Shown: one piece after another, positions 48,367-56,179 of the stretch
Layout: each line of letters begins with the position of its first letter
Position numbering within the stretch: the stretch's first letter is position 1
Assembly: GCF_001559865.1 (NCBI RefSeq)
Contig: NZ_LOHE01000055.1
Location: 1-64,000 of the forward strand
From: Abyssisolibacter fermentans
GTDB taxonomy: Bacteria > Bacillota > Clostridia > Tissierellales > MCWD3
Length of the DNA: 64,000 nucleotides
Direction: 5' to 3'
Position numbers and translations under genes: made by a program
The notes under the pieces: generated by a model
The model's input: only the letters and a program-made list of their open reading frames with translations
What the model was told of the DNA's origin: nothing
Databases searched by the model: none

Positions 48367-49677
48367 TTATATATATTCTTTATATGATGTAACATAAAAC
48401 TCATTATATGCTTTATAATAAATTTCTCTTATAATTTTTGCAGATAATTCATTTGTTTCGCATACAACATCCATCCCATTGTACCGTTTCCAATCTTTTG
48501 TTAGTATGTTAACACCAATATCTTCTGCATGATTATAAACATATGTGCCTGGATAAGGAGTTAAAACAGATACTGATAAATGCACTCTTTTACTCGCTTT
48601 AAATTTCCTCATATATTCAAATGTTTCTTCAAGGGTTTGTACTGTGTCTCCTGGTAAACCAATAATAAAATTACAACATATATGTTCAATACCTACTTCT
48701 AATGCTAATTCAATAGAAGAATTTATTGTTTTAATATTAGTACCCTTACGTATATTAGCTAATGTTTTATCATTTGCACTTTCAACACCATATTGAATTG
48801 AGTAACAGCCCGCTTTTTTCATCAAAGTTAATAATTCTTTATCAACACCTTCAACTCTAGTTTCACAGTTCCAACGAATAGGAAGATTATTGTTAATAAT
48901 TAGATTACACACATCGTGTGTTCTTTTCTTATTTACCGTAAAGGAATTATCTAAAATATTTATTTGAGAAATACCATATTTATGATAAAGCTCGTACATA
49001 TCTTGGAAAACATTCTGGGTACTACGTTCTCTAAATCTACCAAATACACCTGAAGCAGCTGCACAAAATATACATCTACCTACACACCCTCTGCTTGTTA
49101 TTAGCACTCCTTGCTGCTTATACCTATTTCTATTAATTTCACTATAATCAATTAATGGTATTTCATCTAAATCCATATACTCTCTATTTGGAGTTACAAC
49201 AACTTTATCATTTTTCCTAAAAGCTATACCTTTAATATTCTCAAGATTTGTAAATTCACCATTGGAATAATTCTCTAATAATTCCTTCAATGTTTCTTCA
49301 CCTTCATACCTTGAAACAATGTCAATCTCCTTATATTTTAATGCTTCTTCATAATTTATTGACACATGAGGTCCGCCTATTATTATAGGAATTTTGGGGT
49401 TTATACTTTTACATAGTTTAGCCATATTAATTGCCTGTATAAATTCATAAGTAGTTGCCGAAAGTCCAATGAATTTAGGTGATTTTAATTTAATAGTTTC
49501 TTTCAAATCTAATAAATCTTTATTATTTATAACATGACAAGCTTTAATATCATAACCATATTTCTTTAGATATGCTTTAAGAGTATAAATTCCTAACGGA
49601 GGTGTGTCTTGATCAAAACCACTAACAACTGGTTTATCTGAAACTCTGTATGGCACCTTAACCAAAAGTGAATCCAT
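48367..49677 (-). CDS. B12-binding-type radical SAM protein, copy 4
   Basis: 436 residues. The N-terminal ~140 residues form a cobalamin-binding-like Rossmann domain (TPPLGIYTLKAYLKKYGY, IIIGGPHVS, RYEGEETL) without a DxHxxG motif. The radical SAM core has GCVGRCIFC (Cys198, 202, 205) followed by an FRERS segment. The BchE-like family includes C-methyltransferases and ring-forming enzymes. It differs from its three paralogues by GVFG after the Cys motif where the others have AMS. Start: ATG with AAGGGAGGAATTTTA. Confidence 0.9.
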   Translation of the reverse strand: MDSLLVKVPYRVSDKPVVSGFDQDTPPLGIYTLKAYLKKYGYDIKACHVINNKDLLDLKETIKLKSPKFIGLSATTYEFIQAINMAKLCKSINPKIPIIIGGPHVSINYEEALKYKEIDIVSRYEGEETLKELLENYSNGEFTNLENIKGIAFRKNDKVVVTPNREYMDLDEIPLIDYSEINRNRYKQQGVLITSRGCVGRCIFCAAASGVFGRFRERSTQNVFQDMYELYHKYGISQINILDNSFTVNKKRTHDVCNLIINNNLPIRWNCETRVEGVDKELLTLMKKAGCYSIQYGVESANDKTLANIRKGTNIKTINSSIELALEVGIEHICCNFIIGLPGDTVQTLEETFEYMRKFKASKRVHLSVSVLTPYPGTYVYNHAEDIGVNILTKDWKRYNGMDVVCETNELSAKIIREIYYKAYNEFYVTSYKEYI

Positions 49678-49783
49678 TAAAATTCCTCCCTTAATATATA
49701 TATTTATTCAATTGAGCATTTCATTTTTAACTTGATATCGAAATTTTAAAAAGTTCTAATTTTCAACTTTATTTTAAAGTTAA

Positions 49784-51097
49784 TTATCCTAAAGAAAACT
49801 GTTTACTCTGCATTAAAGTCGTTAATTCTTCAACTTGACGTGTGTATAATTTATGTAGTTCCCTTGATGAAATGTTAGGTGTTTCATATATTGGCTGATT
49901 TAAATTATAGTGAGACCAATTATTCGTTTTCATTTTAATTTTTTTCTTTATAATTTCTTTTTCTAATTGTGTACCAGGAAATGGGGTAGATATTTTTACT
50001 CCTACAAATGCACCAGCCATCACTAATTTTTTAGCAAGTGTAAAAGTGTTCATAATACTTTCCTTTGTATCTGTTGGATGACCAACAATAAATCCACAAA
50101 AAACTGTTTTTATTCCGCTGTCTAGTGTTAATTTTACAACTTTAAATACTTGTTCTACAGTTAATAGTTTTTTTATATCTTTTAATACCCTATCGTCTCC
50201 AGATTCTATTCCGTACTGTATTCCCTGACAACCTGATTCTACCATTTTATTTAATAAATCTTTATTAATACAATCAATACGAGATTCACAATCCCATTTT
50301 ATATTTAGTTTTTTTAATAGTGAACATATTTTTTCTGTCCTTTTTCTATATACAGTAAATGTATTATCTATAAATGACAATTCTTTTACTCCAAATTCTT
50401 TATTTAACATTTCGATTTCTTCACAAACACTTTCAGATGATCTTATTCTATACTTACCACCCGACATAGCCTCAGCAGAACAAAAAATACATTTCCCTAT
50501 ACATCCACGACTAGTGAGTATTGTACCAAAAATTTTATACTTATCAGGTTTTAAAATACTCCTATCTGGAATTGGAATTTCATCTAATTCTTTAATGAGA
50601 GGTCTCTCTTTTGTTATAATAATTTCATCTCCTTTTCTATATGCAATTCCCTTTATATCATTCAATTGTCCCTCATTATTTATAAAATATTTTAATAGTT
50701 CTATTATTGTTTCTTCTCCTTCTCTTTTTATAACAACGTCAGCTAATGTTTCTTTCATTGATTGATTTATTGTAAAGCTAGCATGACAACCTCCATAAAA
50801 AATTATAAGCTGTGGGAATATTTTTTTTATTTTATTGCAAAAATACTTAAAAGAATAATAATTAAGTGTAAATGAAGAAAATCCTATTATTTTAGGCTTA
50901 TTTTTTTTAATTATTTGAATAAGCATCTCTAGATGACTCTTAATATTACCAATACATGTATTTAGATCTAGTACTTCACTTTTGTAACCATGTTTTTTTA
51001 TATTTGTATATAAATATAATAATCCCAGTGGAGGCATCTCAGCTTTATTTTTTACTACGATCTGTTCATTTGAAACTTGAACTAGTAAAATATCCAT
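49784..51097 (-). CDS. B12-binding-type radical SAM protein, copy 3
   Basis: 437 residues from the ATG at 51097, 2 nt after the M50-like stop, with GGAG inside that gene. N-terminal B12-binding-like domain (MPPLGLLYLYTNIKKHGY, then FYGGCHASF where the paralogues have GGPH). Radical SAM motif GCIGKCIFC, followed by SAEAMSGGKYRIRS. No DxHxxG is present. Paralogous to the other three copies over the full length. Coupled translation with the M50-like protein suggests that they act in the same step. Confidence 0.9.
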   Translation of the reverse strand: MDILLVQVSNEQIVVKNKAEMPPLGLLYLYTNIKKHGYKSEVLDLNTCIGNIKSHLEMLIQIIKKNKPKIIGFSSFTLNYYSFKYFCNKIKKIFPQLIIFYGGCHASFTINQSMKETLADVVIKREGEETIIELLKYFINNEGQLNDIKGIAYRKGDEIIITKERPLIKELDEIPIPDRSILKPDKYKIFGTILTSRGCIGKCIFCSAEAMSGGKYRIRSSESVCEEIEMLNKEFGVKELSFIDNTFTVYRKRTEKICSLLKKLNIKWDCESRIDCINKDLLNKMVESGCQGIQYGIESGDDRVLKDIKKLLTVEQVFKVVKLTLDSGIKTVFCGFIVGHPTDTKESIMNTFTLAKKLVMAGAFVGVKISTPFPGTQLEKEIIKKKIKMKTNNWSHYNLNQPIYETPNISSRELHKLYTRQVEELTTLMQSKQFSLG

Positions 51098-51099
51098 AG

Positions 51100-51681
51100 T
51101 CAACCACTCCATTTATAATTAATATTTTTTATTATCAAATCAAATAGCTTATAAACCCCTTTTTCATTTACATATTGATATATAATAAATCCATCTGAAC
51201 CTTCTGATAATATGAAATAGTTTGCAAAATTAAAAATTGTTATCATAATAAATAAACCACTTAAAACTTTTAATGGGCTAACAATATATAACACTATTCC
51301 TATAATTACTGATAAAATGTCATAAAATATCGCATTGAATCTAACAAGTACTACAGCATCATCAATATTCTCTTGTATATCAATAGTATAAGTTATATAA
51401 TATTTTTTTTTCATTATCACTAATTTAACATTTTGATTACTTATCTTTAGCTTTTTAACCATTCTATAATGTCCATACTCGTGATTTGCAGCCATTATAC
51501 AATATAATAAGAAAATTAATACTATTAGTAATACTTTTTTCAAAACAACTATAAAAACAATATCCATTAGTAATAAAATTAGTATAATAAAACCTTTATC
51601 AATAACCATATGTTCTATTATGTTTTTAAATATAAAAAGCCATCCCAGTCCTTCACGAATATCATATTTTTTAATATTCAC
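51100..51681 (-). CDS. M50-like (site-2-protease type) membrane metalloprotease
   Basis: 193 residues from a GTG with AGAAGGTG. Several membrane helices. HEYGH (His67, Glu68, His71) is the HExxH zinc motif in a hydrophobic setting, and SEGSDGF near 160 corresponds to the second M50 motif that supplies the Asp ligand. Comparable small M50-like proteins occur in peptide clusters such as yydFGHIJ of Bacillus subtilis (YydH). It may cleave the leader within the membrane or process a hydrophobic precursor. Confidence 0.75.
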   Translation of the reverse strand: MNIKKYDIREGLGWLFIFKNIIEHMVIDKGFIILILLLMDIVFIVVLKKVLLIVLIFLLYCIMAANHEYGHYRMVKKLKISNQNVKLVIMKKKYYITYTIDIQENIDDAVVLVRFNAIFYDILSVIIGIVLYIVSPLKVLSGLFIMITIFNFANYFILSEGSDGFIIYQYVNEKGVYKLFDLIIKNINYKWSG

Positions 51682-51702
51682 TTAGACACCTTCTCAAACT
51701 CA

Positions 51703-53040
51703 TTAAATTCTATTTTTTGAAGACTGTTCGTCATATATAATCTCTCCTGCTCTTACATGCAGTTTTTTTATTTCTCTACGATTTAAGTTTTTCGTTTCAA
51801 ATATACATTGATCAAGTGTATAATTACTCCATTCATTAGTAATTAATTTACAACCTAATCGTTGTAAATTTTTATATAAATAGGTTCCAGGAAAAGGAGT
51901 TGTAATAGATACACCTAATGCTACTCCTTTCGCTTTTAATTCCATCATAAAATCAATAGTTCTCTCGATGGATTCTTTTGTATCTTCAGGATGACCAATC
52001 ATAAAACCACAGAATATATGTTCAATTCCTACTTTATTAGCTAACTTAACTGCCTTTCTTACTTGTTCTAAATCAATACCTTTATTTATTTTATTTAAAA
52101 CAAATTGGTCACCTGATTCAACACCAAATTGAATACCTACACAGCCAGCTGCTTTCATTTCTTTAAGAAGTTCTTCGTCAACGCAATCTACCCTCGATTC
52201 ACAATCAAAAGTAATTCCTAAATTAAGTTCTTTTAATCTTCTGCAAAATTCTATATTTCTCTCTTTATAAACAGTAAATGTATCATCTACAAAATTCAAA
52301 TGTTTAATCTTATATTTATAATACATCTCTAAGACTTCACCTATTATATTTTCTACACTCCTAACACGTTGTGTACTACCTGACATCGCTGCTGCAGTGC
52401 AAAAAATACATCTACCAATACAACCACGACTAGACAGCATTATACCTGATGATAGATATCTATCTAAGTCAATTAAGTCTCTTGCTGGATAAGGCAGTAT
52501 GTCCAAATTTTGTATGAATTTTTTCTTTTTTGTAACTTTAACATCTCCATCCTCAATGTAAGCAATGCCTTCAATTTGACTTAAATCTCCCTTTGATCTT
52601 AGATAGTAATCTAATACTTCTATTAATATTATTTCACCTTCAAACCTTATAACTATATCAATAGGATTAGTTTCTAAAGATTCCTTATAGGTAAATGTTG
52701 CATGAGGTCCTCCAAATAGAACAGGAGTAGAAGGACTTGTATTCTTACATACTCTTGATATATATCGAAATTCATTATAATCTGCAGTATAAGATGAAAT
52801 ACCTATAACTTTTGGATTGTTTTCTTTGATAAATTTTATAACAGCTTCTTTTCTTTTCTCTCTATTAGGATAAATTCCTAAATCTATAATATATGGATTA
52901 TATCCTTTTTCACGACAATATGATGCCAAATACAATAAGCCCAAAGGGCACATCCTCAGCTTCATTTTTCTATCTCGATTTTTATTTGAAAATTTATATG
53001 TATTTGTGTCTGGAATCTGTAAAAATAATATATCTATCAT
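51703..53040 (-). CDS. B12-binding-type radical SAM protein, copy 2
   Basis: 445 residues. N-terminal domain CPLGLLYLASYCREKGY, VLFGGPHATF, IRFEGEI. Radical SAM motif GCIGRCIFC (Cys207, 211, 214) followed by TAAAMSGSTQRVRS. FVDDTFTVYKERN and CESRVDCVDEELLKEM blocks are shared with the paralogues. The ATG starts on the base after the PqqD-like stop, with GAGGTGATATAA, indicating coupled translation with that recognition protein. The C-terminal TPFPGTYLYKNL is conserved in the group. Confidence 0.9.
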   Translation of the reverse strand: MIDILFLQIPDTNTYKFSNKNRDRKMKLRMCPLGLLYLASYCREKGYNPYIIDLGIYPNREKRKEAVIKFIKENNPKVIGISSYTADYNEFRYISRVCKNTSPSTPVLFGGPHATFTYKESLETNPIDIVIRFEGEIILIEVLDYYLRSKGDLSQIEGIAYIEDGDVKVTKKKKFIQNLDILPYPARDLIDLDRYLSSGIMLSSRGCIGRCIFCTAAAMSGSTQRVRSVENIIGEVLEMYYKYKIKHLNFVDDTFTVYKERNIEFCRRLKELNLGITFDCESRVDCVDEELLKEMKAAGCVGIQFGVESGDQFVLNKINKGIDLEQVRKAVKLANKVGIEHIFCGFMIGHPEDTKESIERTIDFMMELKAKGVALGVSITTPFPGTYLYKNLQRLGCKLITNEWSNYTLDQCIFETKNLNRREIKKLHVRAGEIIYDEQSSKNRI

Positions 53041-53337
53041 TTATATCACCTCCTCAAATTCGTCAACATAAATTAAATCTTTTTCTAATAAATTTTGACA
53101 AAACCGTAGGACATCATCTATCACTTCTACTCTATTTTTATTAACTTTAAATTCTTCGCAAACTAACTCTCCAAGTTGTTCAATAGACATATCACCGTTT
53201 GAATATTCCCATATTAGACTTCCAACTAAATTTAAGGATATACAATTGGGTTTATAAACAATATATACTCTGTCATCTTCTGTATATTTCCATAATAATT
53301 GACAACGTATTGGCTTTGATTTTATTGTTAACTTCAC
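53041..53337 (-). CDS. PqqD-like RiPP recognition protein (first copy)
   Basis: 98 residues from the GTG at 53337 (GAAAGGTTG upstream); an ATG six codons earlier has no ribosome site. The pattern VYIVYKPNCISLNLVGSLIWEYSNG, then SIEQLGELVCEEFKV and VIDDVLRFCQNLLEKDLI (landmarks), is that of PqqD winged-helix recognition domains. It lies between two B12-type radical SAM genes and abuts the downstream one, so it probably presents the leader peptide to those enzymes. It is highly acidic at the end (DEFEEVI). Confidence 0.85.
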   Translation of the reverse strand: MKLTIKSKPIRCQLLWKYTEDDRVYIVYKPNCISLNLVGSLIWEYSNGDMSIEQLGELVCEEFKVNKNRVEVIDDVLRFCQNLLEKDLIYVDEFEEVI

Positions 53338-53382
53338 AATTTCACAACCTTTCATTTAATAGAATCATTAACAATCTTATTT

Positions 53383-54681
53383 TTATGTAGTTAACTGAGC
53401 AGCTTTTACAAAATATTTTCTTAAAGTTTTCTCATTTAAATTTTGGGGAAATGAAGTTATTTCATTAAAAAAATACCTGCTCCATTTTTTGTGTTTTATT
53501 AAAATATTCAATTCCTCAGCATGATTACATAAGTAGGTTCCTGGAAAAGGTGTAGACAAAGATGTATATACATTAACACCTATATGTTTTAAATCTGTCA
53601 TTAGTTTTACTGTTTCTTTTAAAGTCTTCTCAGTTTCGCCTGGTAAACCTAAAACAAACGTACAAAATACTGATTGCATTCCTTGATCAAATAAATGTTT
53701 AAGACGAATTGCTATATTGGTAATATCAATCCTTTTCTTTATAGTGTCCAATATCTCTTGATTGGATGATTCAATACCAATTTGAAGTCCTATACATCCG
53801 CCCTTTATCATTTCCTGCACTAATTCATCATCGAGCGCATCAATTCTAGATTCACAGTACCATGTTATTTCAAAGGGTAATTCTCTAAATCTTTTACATA
53901 ACTTGATCACATTTTCTCTTTGTACTGTAAACGTATTATCTGCGAATAAAAAACTATCTATTTTATATTTTTGATATAAACATTTTATTTCCTCAATAAT
54001 ATTATCATTACTTCTTCTTCTATATTGTCCGTTAGACATAGCCCCTGCTGAACAAAAAATACATCTGCCTGGACAACCTCTACTTGTAATAATGGGGAAA
54101 AATTCCTTTGTATAATAGTTCATGTTGACTTTATTCCATAGTGGAAAAGGTATGGAATCAAGATTCTTTATCACAACCGTCTTTCCTGTATCAAATATAT
54201 TATTATTAAGTTTATATACTATTCCACTAATTTGATCAAGGCATCCTTGTCCTTTTATAAGGTAATCTAATACTTTAATAAATGCTATTTCACCTTCACC
54301 TTTTATAACAATATCTACATCCATATTACTTAATATATCTTGTCCTATAAAAGTAGCATGAGGTCCACCAGCAATAATAGTACATGATTCATTGTATTTT
54401 TTGAAAATGGATGCAATCTGTTTAATGTTTTCATGAGTTGGTGTGGTACCACTTATACCTATAATCTGATATTTATTACTACTAGCTTTACTTCTTAAAA
54501 TGTCCACCCAATTTTTATATATGCTTAAATCTAACACTTCTACTTCATAATCATATTTTTGAGCATATGAAGCCAAATAAAGCATTCCAAGTGGTAAATA
54601 TTTGTAGAAATTATCCGTTTGACTGCTGCTAATCATTCTTGGATTAACAATCAATATGCAATTTTTATCTTTGTCCTTCAT
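53383..54681 (-). CDS. B12-binding-type radical SAM protein, copy 1
   Basis: 432 residues from the ATG at 54681 with AAAGGTGG; three extra codons upstream overlap that site. N-terminal domain LPLGMLYLASYAQKYDY, IIAGGPHATF, KGEGEIAF. Radical SAM motif GCPGRCIFC (Cys203, 207, 210) followed by SAGAMSNGQYRRRS. It is the first enzyme gene after the precursor peptide, with a hairpin in between. No DxHxxG is present, as in many BchE-like enzymes that bind cobalamin base-off in another way. Likely substrate is the small peptide. Confidence 0.9.
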   Translation of the reverse strand: MKDKDKNCILIVNPRMISSSQTDNFYKYLPLGMLYLASYAQKYDYEVEVLDLSIYKNWVDILRSKASSNKYQIIGISGTTPTHENIKQIASIFKKYNESCTIIAGGPHATFIGQDILSNMDVDIVIKGEGEIAFIKVLDYLIKGQGCLDQISGIVYKLNNNIFDTGKTVVIKNLDSIPFPLWNKVNMNYYTKEFFPIITSRGCPGRCIFCSAGAMSNGQYRRRSNDNIIEEIKCLYQKYKIDSFLFADNTFTVQRENVIKLCKRFRELPFEITWYCESRIDALDDELVQEMIKGGCIGLQIGIESSNQEILDTIKKRIDITNIAIRLKHLFDQGMQSVFCTFVLGLPGETEKTLKETVKLMTDLKHIGVNVYTSLSTPFPGTYLCNHAEELNILIKHKKWSRYFFNEITSFPQNLNEKTLRKYFVKAAQLTT

Positions 54682-54765
54682 CCAAACCACCTTTATATAA
54701 ATTTTATTTTTAATGTTATTTAAATCAATATTTTTTTATTTTTAATCGTTTATTTATATTTTCAT

Positions 54766-54800
54766 GCATGTTCCACCTAAATATATTAGGTGAAACATGC
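54766..54800 (-). promoter_or_regulatory. Hairpin between precursor gene and first radical SAM gene
   Basis: Arms of 15 nt (GCATGTTCCACCTAA and TTAGGTGAAACATGC, one mismatch) with a 5-nt loop. On the minus strand it is not followed by a T-run, so it looks less like a complete terminator than an attenuator or RNA-stabilising hairpin that would leave more precursor mRNA than enzyme mRNA. Confidence 0.7.
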
Positions 54801-54842
54801 TCTCTTGATTAGATTAAACTTTTGCTGATTATGCAGTTACAA

Positions 54843-55010
54843 CTATTCTTCAATAACTTCTTTGTACTCATCAACCATTTCTGATATTAATCTCTTGTCA
54901 GAGGCTGTAGGTATAATAATTGCTGCTATAATACCTATAACTGCACCTGCTGCACCTGCTGCATCAGTTTTGCCTTCAATATGCATTTGTGGTTTCTCAT
55001 AAGTAACCAT
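54843..55010 (-). CDS. Candidate RiPP precursor peptide, 55 residues
   Basis: ATG with AAAGGAG seven bases upstream, stop TAG. Residues 1-16 are a polar leader containing YEKPQMHIEG (Tyr4, Pro7, Met9, Gly13), which fits the YxxPxLxxxG motif that recognition domains bind in lasso-peptide leaders. Residues 17-36 are almost only Ala, Gly, Val and Ile (AAGAAGAVIGIIAAIIIP). Residues 37-55 are charged and helix-prone (SDKRLISEMVDEYKEVIEE). There are no Cys, Ser or Thr in the 17-34 core, so lanthionine or thioether classes do not fit; unactivated aliphatic carbons would be the targets. It is the first gene of the cluster. Confidence 0.82.
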   Translation of the reverse strand: MVTYEKPQMHIEGKTDAAGAAGAVIGIIAAIIIPTASDKRLISEMVDEYKEVIEE

Positions 55011-55806
55011 ATTTTATTCTCCTTTCTTTTAAATTTATTGAACAAAATTTATCATCATTCAATTTGTTCTAACTAATCTGCTAGATAGAACAATATTTCA
55101 TTTACAGCGCTTAAGAACCACTAATTATAAATAAGCAAATTTTAGAAATAATAGCATATATCGAATCTCAAAACAAACTTAATTAAACATTTATAATATC
55201 TTTGAAATAATATAATTGAATTGTATATAATTGATTTATTTTGATTTTTTTGACTATAGTTAAATTTATATTTTTTGATAAAACAAAAATAGTATAGTTG
55301 TTAAAACTAGAAGCAGTATTATAAGGATAGGATATATTATGTATGAATTTTGATTTTTTTATTATTTTTTACATATTTGTATTTTAATATGTTTGTCTAA
55401 ATTGTACTATCTTCCGTAATATAAGTCAAGCATATTTTACTGTTTTTTATAATAATTTCCATGTTATGCTAGCCCTATTATTATTTATTGATTAATGAAT
55501 ATATGTTATTAAAGCAATTTACAGTAATCATAAATTATTCTTTAACTTTCTCTTCCACCATTTATTTAAAAATATTTTCTATAAAATAAACACTTTCATT
55601 AAAATTATTAATTGTTATTGTTAATTTTTGACTAGTAAGCTATATTATGCTATTATAGAGTTATAGTTTTAATTCTTTGGTTTATAAATTCAAAATATTC
55701 TGACCCTATGCAGATCATACACGATTATCATATTCTTTATTTGAAAAAAGTACATAAACAACAAAAGATGCCCTATCTATCAACATATAACGAAAGGAGG
55801 GGTTCT
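55011..55806. other. Long divergent intergenic region upstream of the RiPP cluster
   Basis: About 800 bp between the precursor gene and the small membrane peptide gene. It contains the leader of the precursor with a weak GAACAAA/TTTGTTC hairpin (55040-55069) and a possible promoter at 55148-55176. The rest is very AT-rich; no reading frame with a ribosome site, regulator or cobalamin riboswitch was seen. Confidence 0.55.
55148..55176 (-). promoter_or_regulatory. Possible promoter of the RiPP cluster
   Basis: On the minus strand TTGTTT (-35, 55176-55171), a 17-bp spacer and TATTAT (-10, 55153-55148). The -35 is weak. It would give a leader of about 130 nt before the precursor ATG. Alternatives in this AT-rich stretch cannot be excluded. 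Confidence 0.35.
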
Positions 55807-55941
55807 GTGTTTTTAGGTCTTGCTTGGTATTGGTGGATAATTTTCTTGGTAATTTTTATTATAGCTCTACCACTGAAGATTAAGATGATGAAAAAGCTTA
55901 CTAAAAAAAATAAAAATGATGACTATTACAATAATAATTAA
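55807..55941 (+). CDS. Small membrane peptide of unknown function
   Basis: 44 residues from a GTG with GAAAGGAGGGGTTCT. A longer frame from 55708 lacks a ribosome site and its first 33 codons do not look coding. One hydrophobic helix (LGLAWYWWIIFLVIFIIALPL) is followed by a basic tail (KIKMMKKLTKK) and an Asn/Asp/Tyr end. The positive-inside rule puts the tail in the cytoplasm. It is divergent from the RiPP precursor gene. It could be a sporulation peptide, a small toxin-like membrane peptide or an immunity protein; nothing in the sequence decides. Confidence 0.65.
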   Translation: MFLGLAWYWWIIFLVIFIIALPLKIKMMKKLTKKNKNDDYYNNN

Positions 55942-55970
55942 CTACTAATAATTATTTACCGTAAAATGAG

Positions 55971-56010
55971 TAGATGGTAATTGATTAATTCAATTACCAT
56001 CTATTATTTT
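55971..56010 (+). terminator. Intrinsic terminator of the small membrane peptide gene
   Basis: Perfect 13-bp stem TAGATGGTAATTG/CAATTACCATCTA with a 7-nt loop, followed by TTATTTT. Confidence 0.9.
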
Positions 56011-56085
56011 CTTAAGTACTTTGTATGAACTATGAATATATATTTATCATAGTAAATTTTATTTTTCCATAATTTGGTTTAATAT

Positions 56086-56126
56086 AAAAAACAGAATTAA
56101 ACATCATAAGTTTAATCCTGTTTTTT
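56086..56126 (-). terminator. Intrinsic terminator of the LtaS-GDPD gene
   Basis: Stem AAAAACAG-ATTAAAC with GTTTAAT-CTGTTTTT (one mismatch), T-rich on the minus strand, about 55 nt past the stop codon. Confidence 0.85.
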
Positions 56127-56179
56127 ATATTAAACTATATATATCACTTCTTTAAATAAGTTACAATCTTTAAATGTTA

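Noticed and set aside
55708-55806. Longer start for the small membrane peptide, giving 77 residues
   Set aside because: No ribosome site precedes 55708, while GGAGG stands directly before the GTG at 55807; the extra residues lack any membrane-peptide character.
55011-55806. Cobalamin riboswitch or regulator for the B12-dependent cluster
   Set aside because: No B12-box-like sequence or regulator gene could be recognised in the upstream gap.
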